The notes beneath the pieces are model-generated. The model saw only the letters and a program-made list of their open reading frames with translations. It had not been told where the DNA came from and ran no database searches. From JAKAWQ01 sp035549615 (GTDB lineage Bacteria > Pseudomonadota > Alphaproteobacteria > Acetobacterales > Acetobacteraceae), in the NCBI GenBank assembly GCA_035549615.1, contig DASZQO010000218.1, positions 1-5,733 on the forward strand: a DNA stretch of 5,733 bases, written 5' to 3'. Shown piece by piece: positions 1 to 5,733 of this stretch. Within the stretch, counting starts at the first letter, position 1. Each line of letters starts with the position of its first letter. The translations under genes and the position numbers were made by a program.

Positions 1-485
1 GAGGCGGAGAGGCCGGAAAGGTACCGGCCAAGCGCGTCGCGGACATCCACGCGCAGGCAATCGACATGGATATGGAGCTGGTTCTGGGAGCGGCCATAAA
101 TCGAATTGACCGCGAGCGAAAGATCCTCGCGCGAAAGCGGCGCCGGCGCGCGCGCCCTGACGAAGCGGCGGGCGGCCCAGGCATCCTGCAGGTAATTGGG
201 CGCGCCGGGAACGAGGATCGCGGGGCTTTCGATGCCGGTGACGCGGGCGGTGGGCAGGACGAGGAACTGCGTGGCGCCGACAATATCCTTGAGCACGACA
301 TAGCCGCGGTTGAGATCGACGAGCGCGCAGGGCGCGGGATTGCCGTGCGCTTGCTCGTTCGGCACGCAGCGATCATGGACGATGTGCCAGAGGGCGGACG
401 GATTGCCGGCCCAGACTGCAAAGGACCAGACCGCAAAGGAAACGAAAAAGAGGAGAACGAGGAGGGGCGCGAGTTTCCGAGCCAT
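1..485 (-). CDS. cdh: CDP-diacylglycerol diphosphatase, 3' end outside window
   Basis: Cdh hydrolyses CDP-diacylglycerol to CMP and phosphatidate at the inner membrane. The reverse strand reads 161 codons from ATG 485 to the left edge without a stop; the family is about 250 residues, so roughly the C-terminal third is missing. Residues 5-25 form a hydrophobic N-terminal anchor (LLVLLFFVSFAVW). The next stretch closely follows E. coli Cdh as I remember it: a Cys pair (C40 and C53, context CVPN...APCALV), then GYVVLKD (61-67), a Q-F-L-V-L-P-T segment (73-79), GIESP (84-88), and the HIT-like signature GRSQNQLHIHVDC at 131-143 with H138 and H140. The start lies 5 nt after the demethylase stop (491-493), so translation is probably coupled; no strong Shine-Dalgarno is visible. 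What I see is the sequence pattern; the reaction is known for the family. Confidence 0.9.
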   Translation of the reverse strand, partial: MARKLAPLLVLLFFVSFAVWSFAVWAGNPSALWHIVHDRCVPNEQAHGNPAPCALVDLNRGYVVLKDIVGATQFLVLPTARVTGIESPAILVPGAPNYLQDAWAARRFVRARAPAPLSREDLSLAVNSIYGRSQNQLHIHVDCLRVDVRDALGRYLSGLSA

Positions 486-490
486 CGGTT

Positions 491-1416
491 TTACGCATCC
501 GCCCGGCGATCGAGATAGGCAAGCAGGGGCGCGCGGAAGGGAAGAATGCTCTTGTAGCGCATGGTCTCCTCGGGCAGGGCGCGCAGCGCCGATGCGAGCC
601 GCCCGGCGATGGCGGGTTGTGCGGCAATACCGGCGATGGGGTGCTGATGGATCTTGATCGTGAAGAGAATCGTCGTGACCTCCGGCAGGCGCGATAACGT
701 CTGCCGCTCGACCCGGAGCCAGAGCTTTTTGCCCGCATTCTCCTCCGTGATGGCGGGATCGGGCGCGGCCCGGCCATGCCCGCCCGGCTGAAACAGGGCC
801 GGATCGTCGAGGATCGACCAGTTGAAGCGTTCGACCAGCTTGCCAGGCTTGAGAAGGGAGAGCAGGCGATCCACTGGATTGGCGAGGCGCTCGGCGAAAA
901 AGGCACCGGCGCGTGGATGCTCGCGAGCGGATGGCCAAGCTTTTCGGCGAGCCGCCAGCGCGTCGGGAAACAGAGCACGGCAGCGGTCAGGCGCGGGCCG
1001 GCCGGATCTGGCTCGATCAGGCAGAGATCCTCCTGCACCAGGCGGCCGGCGAGTTCGAGCGGATCGCAGGGCGGTGCCGCGAGATCCCATTCCTCCCCGG
1101 TGAGGCGGTTGCGGAGGCGGTCACCCGCGCGGGTGAACCATCGCGGGTGGTGGGCGGGAAGATGGGCCGCGGCGAGGGCCAGCATCGCGTGACGGGCGGT
1201 GGCCGACCCGGGCAGGGCCGCGAAGACCTCTCCATGCCGCTCCGCGAGCAGGCTGCGGCGGAGGGCGATCTGTTCCGCGTAGTTGCGATCGATCTCGAAA
1301 AGGGAGGAGATGGGAACGGCGATCAGGCCCATGGCCATCCGCCACGGCCCCGCCTCGAAGGGCAGATAGGACCGGGGCGGCGGGAGTTCGTGCAAGGCGG
1401 AGCCGGACACGTCCAT
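491..1416 (-). pseudogene. Haem-dependent oxidative N-demethylase (DUF3445), frameshifted
   Basis: DUF3445 proteins are haem-PAS enzymes; the characterised member, HODM of Pseudomonas mendocina, oxidatively demethylates dimethylamine. Two overlapping reverse frames each carry half of the family pattern. The first, from ATG 1416, has LPFEAGPWRMAMGL (18-31), LTGEEWDL (105-112), DPLELAGRLVQEDLCLI (118-134) and LCFPTRW (148-154), then degenerates after about residue 172. The second resumes at FFAERLANPVDRLL and continues with RFNWSILDDPALFQ, LRVERQTLSRLP, LFTIKIHQHP and YKSILPFRAPLLAYLD to the TAA at 491-493. Joining them at the T5 tract (897-901) gives 308 residues, a plausible full length. One missing T, a sequencing indel, or rare slippage would explain it. 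No reductase or ferredoxin partner gene is in view, so the substrate is unassigned. No Shine-Dalgarno precedes the start. Confidence 0.85.
897..901 (-). other. Frameshift point in the demethylase gene (T5 tract on coding strand)
   Basis: The coding strand reads GTG CCT TTT TCG here. Adding one T gives CCT TTT TTC GCC GAG (P-F-F-A-E), which connects the two halves of the DUF3445 protein without loss. Equivalently, a -1 ribosomal slip on TTT within the T5 tract, or RNA polymerase adding one U, would restore the frame. The tract is short for efficient slippage, so a deletion or a base-calling error is more likely. Confidence 0.75.
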
Positions 1417-1537
1417 GGCGGGCAGGGTAGCCGAGGCGCGATCGAGGGCAAGCGATCCTTGTGACTACGGCTGACATCACCGCTGGCACTGCCAATCCGC
1501 TTGCCGCGGGCCCCTCGAACGATTATCGGGCCACACC
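1417..1537. promoter_or_regulatory. Divergent intergenic region between demethylase and phosphatase genes
   Basis: This 121-nt gap must hold the promoters for both divergent units. On the minus strand TTGCCC (1451-1446), 16 nt, then TACCCT (1429-1424) is a weak sigma70-like pair ending 7 nt before ATG 1416; if real, the transcript would be nearly leaderless, which would fit the absence of a Shine-Dalgarno. On the plus strand GATTAT (1521-1526) is a possible -10 element, but the nearest -35 candidate (TTGCCG, 1501-1506) is only 14 nt away, so I do not call it. No convincing operator is seen. Confidence 0.3.
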
Positions 1538-2203
1538 ATGAATTCGATCTTTCGCGGCGATCTCGGCTCACCCGCTGGGCGGCGGCTCGCCTGGCTCGAC
1601 AGCCTGCTCATCGATCACGGGATTTTCCGGCTGGCCTGGACCAATTTCGCCGCAGTCGTGCCGGGGCGGCTCTATCGCTCGAACCATCCGACGCCAGGGC
1701 GGCTCGCACGGCTCACGGAGCGATACGGCCTCCGGACGGTCATCAATCTCCGGGGTGAGGCGGGCAACGGCTCGGATGCGCTTTCGCGGCAGGCCGCCCG
1801 CAGGCTCGGTCTCACCTTCATCGACCTTCCCCTCGAGAGCCGGGGCGTCCCGCAGCGCGCACGCATCCTGCGTCTGATGGAGATTTACGGAGCGATGGCA
1901 GAGCCGGCGCTCATCCATTGCAAATCCGGGGCGGACCGAACCGGGCTTGCCGCCGGAATCTTCCTGCTGGCCGAGGGAAGGCCGGTTGAGGAGGCGCTGG
2001 CGCAACTCTCGCTCCGCTTCGGGCATATCCGGCAGGCGCGGGCCGGGGTGCTGGATGCATTCTTCCTGCTCTATCAGGCAGAAGGACGGCGGCCATTCGC
2101 CGAATGGGTGATGAGCGACTACGACGAGGAGGCGCTGAGGCGGGATTTTCGGGCCAACCGGCTCGCGTCCTTCGTCACCGAGCGGGTGCTGGCGCGCGAA
2201 TAG
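1538..2203 (+). CDS. Dual-specificity/tyrosine phosphatase family protein
   Basis: This is a 221-residue Cys-based phosphatase. The P-loop HCKSGADRTG spans residues 127-136, with nucleophile C128 and R134 completing the CX5R signature. D96 in FIDLPLESRG is the likely general acid. Upstream, PGRLYRSNHPTPGRL (42-56) and GLRTVINLRGE (64-74) match the N-terminal half of small DSP-type phosphatases, and residues 146-180 form the expected C-terminal helices. There is no signal peptide or membrane segment, so it is probably cytoplasmic. The start ATG 1538 has no clear Shine-Dalgarno. The gene ends 14 nt before kdoO on the same strand, so the two are almost certainly co-transcribed. The family includes protein, lipid and other phosphatases, so the substrate is unknown; a link with LPS core or lipid phosphate is an inference from the neighbour only. 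Confidence 0.9.
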   Translation: MNSIFRGDLGSPAGRRLAWLDSLLIDHGIFRLAWTNFAAVVPGRLYRSNHPTPGRLARLTERYGLRTVINLRGEAGNGSDALSRQAARRLGLTFIDLPLESRGVPQRARILRLMEIYGAMAEPALIHCKSGADRTGLAAGIFLLAEGRPVEEALAQLSLRFGHIRQARAGVLDAFFLLYQAEGRRPFAEWVMSDYDEEALRRDFRANRLASFVTERVLARE

Positions 2204-2205
2204 GC

Positions 2206-2213
2206 GGGAGAGG
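2206..2213 (+). promoter_or_regulatory. Ribosome binding site of kdoO
   Basis: The purine-rich stretch GGGAGAGG lies between the phosphatase stop (2201-2203) and ATG 2218, with its GGGAG core 7 nt before the ATG. It decides the start: an open frame extends upstream to ATG 2104, but those 38 codons lie inside the phosphatase gene and look like out-of-frame sequence. Confidence 0.7.
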
Positions 2214-2217
2214 CGAT

Positions 2218-3105
2218 ATGCGCGAAGAAGGTGTTCTCGCGATTTTGGACCTCGCGGAATGGGGGGGGCCGATCGAGCCGGCTGAGGGCGCGCGCGCCAC
2301 GCAGGCGCTTGAAGAGGGGCGGGTGCTATTCTTCCCGGCCCTGAGCTTTTCTTTACAAGACTCTGAAAAGAAATTCCTTTCTCCGGAAGCCCTGGCACCG
2401 GGGCGGAAGAATATCAGCTTCGATCCGGAAACTGGGACGTGCCAGGGCAGTGCTTACACAGGCGCGGAGGCGGACCAGCTTGGGGCGATGCTCGCGCGCT
2501 TTGCCAGAGAGGCGGAGGCGCTTCTCAGGACCATCGCCCCCGGTTATGCGGGCGCGCTCACCAGGGCGCGGACGAGCTTTCGGCCGGCGGATATCGAGGA
2601 CAGGGCAAGCTCGGTCCGGAAGGATGATCGGCTTTTGCACGTGGATGCCTTTCCCACCCGGCCGACTCGGGGCGAGCGAATTCTGCGCGTGTTCAGCAAC
2701 ATCGCCCCGGACGGGGCGGAGCGACGCTGGGAAGTGGGCGAGCCTTTTCCCGATTTCGCGGCGAAATTCCTGCCCAGGGTGAAGCCCGCTTGGGCGGGCT
2801 CGGCCTGGCTGATGGAGCGACTCGGCCTCACCCGTGGCCGGCGCAGCGCCTATGACAGCATCATGCTCGCCCTGCATGACACGATGAAGCAGGATGCGCG
2901 CTACCAGGCGGAGGCGCCGCATTCATCCCTTTCCTTTCCGCCCGGGACGAGCTGGATCGTCTATACCGATCAGGTGTTGCACGCGGCTTTGGCGGGCCGC
3001 TTCGCACTCGAACAAACATTTCATCTTCCCGTGGCAGCGATGGCGGAGCCCAGGCACGCACCAATCCGCGTACTGGAACGGCTCCAGGGCCGGGCACTCG
3101 CCTGA
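2218..3105 (+). CDS. kdoO: Kdo 3-hydroxylase, Fe(II)/2-oxoglutarate dioxygenase
   Basis: KdoO hydroxylates the Kdo sugar of the LPS inner core at carbon 3 to give Ko, using Fe(II), 2-oxoglutarate and O2; it is known from Burkholderia and Yersinia. The 295-residue product has the family pattern: FLSPEAL (53-59), KNISFDPETG (64-73), RTSFRPADIEDR (118-129), KDDRLLHVDAFPTRP (135-149), ILRVFSNIAPDG (155-166), WEVGEPFPDF (171-180), RSAYDSIMLALHDTMKQD (209-226), FPPGTSWIVYTDQVLHAAL (240-258) and FALEQTFHLPV (262-272). The likely iron ligands are H141, D143 and H255; R261 could bind 2-oxoglutarate. There is no signal peptide, so it probably acts at the cytoplasmic face, as LPS inner-core assembly does. 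Codons 15-17 contain eight consecutive Gs (2261-2268), a possible indel hot spot, though the frame is intact here. Confidence 0.93.
   Translation: MREEGVLAILDLAEWGGPIEPAEGARATQALEEGRVLFFPALSFSLQDSEKKFLSPEALAPGRKNISFDPETGTCQGSAYTGAEADQLGAMLARFAREAEALLRTIAPGYAGALTRARTSFRPADIEDRASSVRKDDRLLHVDAFPTRPTRGERILRVFSNIAPDGAERRWEVGEPFPDFAAKFLPRVKPAWAGSAWLMERLGLTRGRRSAYDSIMLALHDTMKQDARYQAEAPHSSLSFPPGTSWIVYTDQVLHAALAGRFALEQTFHLPVAAMAEPRHAPIRVLERLQGRALA
2261..2268 (+). repeat. Eight-G homopolymer in the 5' end of kdoO
   Basis: Eight Gs run from the last two bases of Trp15 through Gly16 and Gly17. Mononucleotide runs of this length can gain or lose a base during replication, and a change here would truncate KdoO near its N terminus. 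Shorter G7 runs occur at 4220-4226 (intergenic) and 5244-5250 (antisense in the sulfotransferase), so long G runs are not unique to this spot. Confidence 0.6.
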
Positions 3106-3187
3106 GACCAGGTTTTGTCCCTTTGGCCTCACTTGCCTGATCGGGACATGCGCCTATGTCGGACTTTGAAGGCCTGCCGCGTCGGGC

Positions 3188-3210
3188 CGTCTCACAAGGG
3201 ATGGGAGACG
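3188..3210. other. Inverted repeat in the gap after kdoO
   Basis: CGTCTC (3188-3193) and GAGACG (3205-3210) form a perfect 6-bp stem around an 11-nt loop, 82 nt after the kdoO stop. There is no following T run, so it is not a canonical intrinsic terminator. A smaller hairpin, GACAT/ATGTC (3145-3149/3156-3160), lies upstream. The whole gap 3106-3378 contains no gene I can support and no clear promoter. Confidence 0.3.
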
Positions 3211-3361
3211 ATGGCGGGCCACTCGGGAATTCCTCCGCGTGCCCTCGTTCTGGCTGGTGGCGCATGGCGGGGTTTTTGGTGAGCGGCCAATAGGGTGGAC
3301 GGGGGATATCGGTTCCGGCCAAGAACACCCGGCAAGAAGAAATTGAGTGGGCCGAGGGACC

Positions 3362-3370
3362 AGGGGAGGA
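3362..3370 (+). promoter_or_regulatory. Strong ribosome binding site of the GIN-domain gene
   Basis: AGGGGAGGA ends 8 nt before ATG 3379 and is nearly an ideal Shine-Dalgarno. It selects 3379 over the further-upstream in-frame ATG 3295, over ATG 3372 (wrong frame and too close), and over ATG 3388 (17 nt away). From 3379 the protein begins directly with a good signal peptide. Confidence 0.8.
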
Positions 3371-3378
3371 CATGCGCG

Positions 3379-4116
3379 ATGGCGAGGATGGCGAGACGCG
3401 CGGCGATGTTCGCGGCGGGCAGCGTGATCGCGGGCGCGGCCTGCTCCGCCCGGGCGGATTCGGTGACGATCACCACCAACGGATCGTCATCCACAATCAT
3501 CATCAACGGCCATGTGGTTTCGGGCGGCAGCGGGACGACAGTGGCAAAAGGGCCGATTGAAACGGAAAGGCGCGCCCTGCCGGGCTATTCGGGCATTCAG
3601 CTCGATGCGCCGGCGGACCTGACGTTCTCCCCCTCGGACAAGACGGGCGTCGCGGTGACCGCGCCGGCGGACGTCCTGAAGCTGATCCGGACCGAGGTCG
3701 AAGGCGGGACGCTGGTGATCGCGCTCAACGGATCCGTTGTGCTTTCCTCGCCGATCGAGATCGCTGCGAGCGGGCCGAACCTCACCGGGATCGCCCTCAC
3801 GGGTGCGGGAACGGTGAAGGCGGCGGGGCTTTCGGGACCTGATCTCAATATTTCACTCTCCGGCTCCGGCGGGGTGACAGCGGATGGACATGTCACGCAG
3901 GTTGGAATTCGTGTCAGCGGGTCCGGGGACGTGGACGTGGCGGCGATTCCGGCGGCTTCGGTCAGCGGCGTGATCACCGGTTCGGGCACGATTCGTGCCT
4001 TTGCGAGCGAGCGGATCAAGGCAACCATCACGGGATCCGGGACATTCATTGTCTCCGGCAACCCCACGCAGCGGGAAACCAACGTCATCGGCTCCGGGGA
4101 TATCCTGTTCCGATAG
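3379..4116 (+). CDS. Secreted GIN-domain (DUF2807) beta-helix protein
   Basis: This is a 245-residue exported protein of the DUF2807, or putative auto-transporter adhesin head GIN, type. Residues 1-26 are a Sec signal peptide: basic MARMARR, a hydrophobic AAMFAAGSVIAGAA core, and ARA before the likely cut at 26/27. C22 is not in a good lipobox. The mature part opens with a Ser/Thr/Gly-rich strand region (28-56), then the family start GPIETERRALPGYSGIQLDAP (58-78). From residue 142 a GxG turn recurs every 18-20 residues (142-144, 162-164, 181-183, 201-203, 219-221, 238-240), the hallmark of a short right-handed beta-helix with one rung per repeat. It has no catalytic motif. Members are periplasmic or surface proteins whose role is mostly unknown; the adhesin label is a family name, not evidence. 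It probably has its own promoter in the preceding gap. Confidence 0.85.
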   Translation: MARMARRAAMFAAGSVIAGAACSARADSVTITTNGSSSTIIINGHVVSGGSGTTVAKGPIETERRALPGYSGIQLDAPADLTFSPSDKTGVAVTAPADVLKLIRTEVEGGTLVIALNGSVVLSSPIEIAASGPNLTGIALTGAGTVKAAGLSGPDLNISLSGSGGVTADGHVTQVGIRVSGSGDVDVAAIPAASVSGVITGSGTIRAFASERIKATITGSGTFIVSGNPTQRETNVIGSGDILFR

Positions 4117-4136
4117 GCTCCCGGCCGATCATACGC

Positions 4137-4148
4137 GGCCCGCGGGCC
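4137..4148. other. Perfect GC palindrome after the GIN-domain gene
   Basis: GGCCCGCGGGCC is a 12-bp perfect palindrome 20 nt after the stop at 4116. It could fold into a very short GC hairpin, but no T run follows. It may be a weak terminator or simply chance in GC-rich DNA. The rest of the 144-nt gap to the next gene shows only a G7 run (4220-4226). Confidence 0.25.
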
Positions 4149-4242
4149 CATGGTTCGGGGCGGTGTGCCCGGACATTGTGATTGCCGGATCAAACCATTC
4201 CTCTTGAGCCGGGCGGGCCGGGGGGGTTAGGATGCAGAGGGT

Positions 4243-4251
4243 GAGAGAAGG
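4243..4251 (+). promoter_or_regulatory. Ribosome binding site of the small exported protein gene
   Basis: GAGAGAAGG ends 9 nt before ATG 4261 and supports that start over ATG 4282, which has a poorer upstream sequence. A third ATG at 4232 is in another frame. Confidence 0.5.
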
Positions 4252-4260
4252 TTTGCGGCC

Positions 4261-4653
4261 ATGCCCTTCGCTCGGAGCGAGATGAATGCAAAGGCCGGGG
4301 TAGCCGGCGGGAGATGGGGCGCGCGGTTGGCGCGTACGGCGCTGGGCATCGGTCTTAGCGCAGCCTTTCTGGCGTTTCTGTCGTCCGGGGCCTGGGCCGG
4401 GAACACGAACCTTGAAAACTCCGGCGCGCTGCTGATCAAGGTTGGCGATGCCCCGAGTGCTATGCTCGCCCGGGTGATGCCGATCAACGACACGGATTTG
4501 GCGAAACAAGTCGCCAAAGGCCTGTCCGGGCCCACGCCGTCCTTGATGGACAATATCTCGCAGCCGCGCGTGGTTCTGTGGGACGAGGTTGACCGGCCCG
4601 CAAATCTGGCGGGGCTTGGGGGAGCGTCCCTCACGATCCTGGGCGGGCACTGA
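4261..4653 (+). CDS. Small exported protein of unknown function
   Basis: I do not recognise this 130-residue product. Its N terminus is a clear Sec signal: a basic region containing RWGARLAR (18-25), a hydrophobic core TALGIGLSAAFLAFLSSG (26-43), and AWA before a likely cut at 46/47. The mature protein is about 84 residues, has no cysteine and no further membrane segment, and starts GNTNLENSGALLIKVGDAPS. Codon use is GC-rich like its neighbours, and the signal peptide together with a Shine-Dalgarno argues that the gene is real. An internal start at M8 (4282) is possible and would keep the signal. The gene lies 144 nt downstream of the GIN-domain gene, another exported protein, so co-transcription is possible. 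Its last 23 nt overlap the 3' end of the opposing sulfotransferase gene. Confidence 0.7.
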   Translation: MPFARSEMNAKAGVAGGRWGARLARTALGIGLSAAFLAFLSSGAWAGNTNLENSGALLIKVGDAPSAMLARVMPINDTDLAKQVAKGLSGPTPSLMDNISQPRVVLWDEVDRPANLAGLGGASLTILGGH

Positions 4654-5733
4654 GCCGGCTTTCGTCTTGAGTGTGATCCCTGCCGGAGGCGGGCGAGGAG
4701 GCTGAGGGGGCCTCGTCGAGGAGTTCACGAAGCGCGCCAAGCCAGGGCTCATAACGGCGCCAGCGTTCGACCGAATTCGTGTAAACCGGCTGGCGGACCT
4801 GCCAGACGCTTGCGGTGTTCACGAGACGGTCATTGCGCTCCGGGTTGAGGCAGGAATCGTCCCACCTGAGGCCGAGGAAGGCAATGAGCCGGCGGGTTTG
4901 TGCCTCCCGGTCGGTGACGAGCGCCTCATAATCGATCTCGAGAAACTGGTTTGGCGGCAGAATGGCCCGCCAATGGGCCATCAGGCGCTGATACTGCCGA
5001 TAGTAGAAGACGAGGCTTGCCCGATCCCGCGAGTAGAACGAGCTCACGAAGCGCTTGGTGTAGATCGAGAGGCAGGTATCGAGCGGATGGCGGCGGGCAT
5101 GAATGATGCGCGCCTCGGGAAAGGACGCGCCAATCAGGCCGAGCCAGAGGAAATTGGTGGGCATCTTGTCGGTGACGAAGAAAGCATCGGGCGAGATCGC
5201 GCGCAGGATGGCGCGATAGTCGCTCGCGAGGGCCGCAGGGTCCGGGGGGGCGATACCGCCCGCCAGGGCGGCTTCCCAGGCAAGCCCGCGCTGTTCCCAG
5301 AACCCGAGCTCACCGCCAGCGGCGACATCAGGATGGCTTGAAATGATTTGCTCCAGCAGGGTGGTCCCCGAACGGGGCATGCCGACGATGAGGACAGGGC
5401 TGGGATGTTCCGCGTTTGTCTCGCTCGGGGGCCCCGGCGGCTGCGAGGGAAAATGGGCGATGATCTGATCGATTCGGGCGGAAAAGGCCGGCCGATCGAA
5501 ACGGAGGTCGCCTGCGGCACAAGCGTTGGCGGCATCGAAATGGCGCATGGCCGAGGCATACTCACCAAAATCGTCGTAAGCCTTGCCGAGCGCGAAATGG
5601 AGCAGCTCTTTGAAATTTTCGGAAAGGCCCTTGGCCTCGGCAAGCTCCGCCATCCGGATGACCAGCGGCCGGTCGGCAGCGACGAATTTCCGGGCCGACG
5701 TCAGATTGTAAAATGCGAGCACATCTGTTGGGT
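4631..5733 (-). CDS. TPR-sulfotransferase, 5' end outside window
   Basis: The product belongs to the Sulfotransfer_3-type PAPS-dependent sulfotransferases that carry N-terminal TPR repeats. The frame is open to the right edge; GTG 5722 is an internal codon rather than a convincing start, so TPR repeats probably lie outside. Numbering from codon 5722: the last TPR-like helices are at 38-66 (FKELLHFALGKAYDDFGEYASAM), the 5'-phosphosulfate loop VGMPRSGTTLLEQIISSHP at 113-131, GGELGFW at 136-142, TDKMP (184-188), and the 3'-phosphate element ARIIHARRHPLDTCLSIY at 204-221 with R211 and S219. SVERWRRYEPWLG (316-328) is typical of the C-terminal end. About 28 polar residues follow and form the overlap with the opposing gene. 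The acceptor is unknown; relatives act on carbohydrates or proteins. A cell-surface target is only an inference. Confidence 0.9.
   Translation of the reverse strand, partial: PTDVLAFYNLTSARKFVAADRPLVIRMAELAEAKGLSENFKELLHFALGKAYDDFGEYASAMRHFDAANACAAGDLRFDRPAFSARIDQIIAHFPSQPPGPPSETNAEHPSPVLIVGMPRSGTTLLEQIISSHPDVAAGGELGFWEQRGLAWEAALAGGIAPPDPAALASDYRAILRAISPDAFFVTDKMPTNFLWLGLIGASFPEARIIHARRHPLDTCLSIYTKRFVSSFYSRDRASLVFYYRQYQRLMAHWRAILPPNQFLEIDYEALVTDREAQTRRLIAFLGLRWDDSCLNPERNDRLVNTASVWQVRQPVYTNSVERWRRYEPWLGALRELLDEAPSASSPASGRDHTQDESRLSARPGS

Noticed and set aside
66..518. 150-codon plus-strand open frame over the left end
   Set aside because: It is antisense to cdh, whose translation matches a known family across its length. 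The plus frame is Arg/Gly/Asp-rich with no recognisable domain.
913..1464. 183-codon plus-strand open frame opposite the demethylase gene
   Set aside because: It mirrors DUF3445 coding sequence on the other strand; long antisense frames are expected in GC-rich genes.
2104..2217. Upstream extension of KdoO by 38 residues
   Set aside because: This part lies within the phosphatase gene, is Arg/Gly/Ala-rich, and is not part of the KdoO family; ATG 2218 has the ribosome binding site.
1568..2398. 276-codon minus-strand open frame opposite the phosphatase gene
   Set aside because: It is Pro/Arg-rich, spans two real plus-strand genes and has no domain; the plus strand encodes a complete phosphatase signature.
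2861..3373. 170-codon minus-strand open frame reaching into the gap after kdoO
   Set aside because: It is Pro/Arg/Ser-rich, half of it is antisense to kdoO, and it has no ribosome binding site or domain.
3379..4116. Periodic GSG codons as a DNA tandem repeat
   Set aside because: The periodicity is at protein level with varied codons and spacing of 18-20 residues; there is no exact DNA repeat.
3597..4193. 198-codon minus-strand open frame opposite the GIN-domain gene
   Set aside because: Its Pro/Val/Ser repeats are the antisense reading of the GSG rungs and not an independent repeat protein.
4898..5341. 147-codon plus-strand open frame opposite the sulfotransferase gene
   Set aside because: It is antisense to the PAPS-binding region of a clearly recognised enzyme and has no domain of its own.

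Overview
The window looks like ordinary chromosome from a GC-rich alphaproteobacterium, most plausibly of the Acetobacteraceae/Rhodospirillales type. The reasons are strong G/C bias at third codon positions and a gene mix of DUF3445 haem demethylase, Kdo hydroxylase, TPR-sulfotransferase and CDP-diacylglycerol diphosphatase. The taxonomic call is an inference, because no rRNA or other marker gene is present.

Layout. (a) Positions 1-1416, minus strand: a haem-dependent oxidative N-demethylase (DUF3445) gene is followed after 5 nt by a CDP-diacylglycerol diphosphatase gene (cdh), which runs off the left edge. Neither intact protein appears as a simple open frame. The demethylase is split by an apparent one-base deletion in a short T tract (coding strand), and cdh is cut by the window. 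(b) Positions 1538-3105, plus strand, divergent from (a) across a 121-nt gap: a two-gene operon of a dual-specificity-type Cys phosphatase and KdoO, the Fe(II)/2-oxoglutarate Kdo 3-hydroxylase of lipopolysaccharide. (c) Positions 3106-4653, plus strand: a 273-nt gap with no gene, then a secreted beta-helical GIN/DUF2807 protein, then a small exported protein that I do not recognise. (d) Positions 4631-5733, minus strand: a TPR-sulfotransferase entering from the right edge, whose 3' end overlaps the small exported gene tail to tail by 23 nt.

How the genes relate. Several products act on or in the envelope: KdoO on the LPS inner core, Cdh on a phospholipid precursor, two exported proteins, and possibly the sulfotransferase. 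Only the phosphatase-kdoO pair and the demethylase-cdh pair look co-transcribed. I see no mobile element, CRISPR array, toxin-antitoxin pair, phage gene or RNA gene, and no convincing novel multi-gene system. The points most worth checking are the frameshifted demethylase, the phosphatase-KdoO pairing, an eight-G tract near the start of kdoO, and the overlapping tails of the last two genes.
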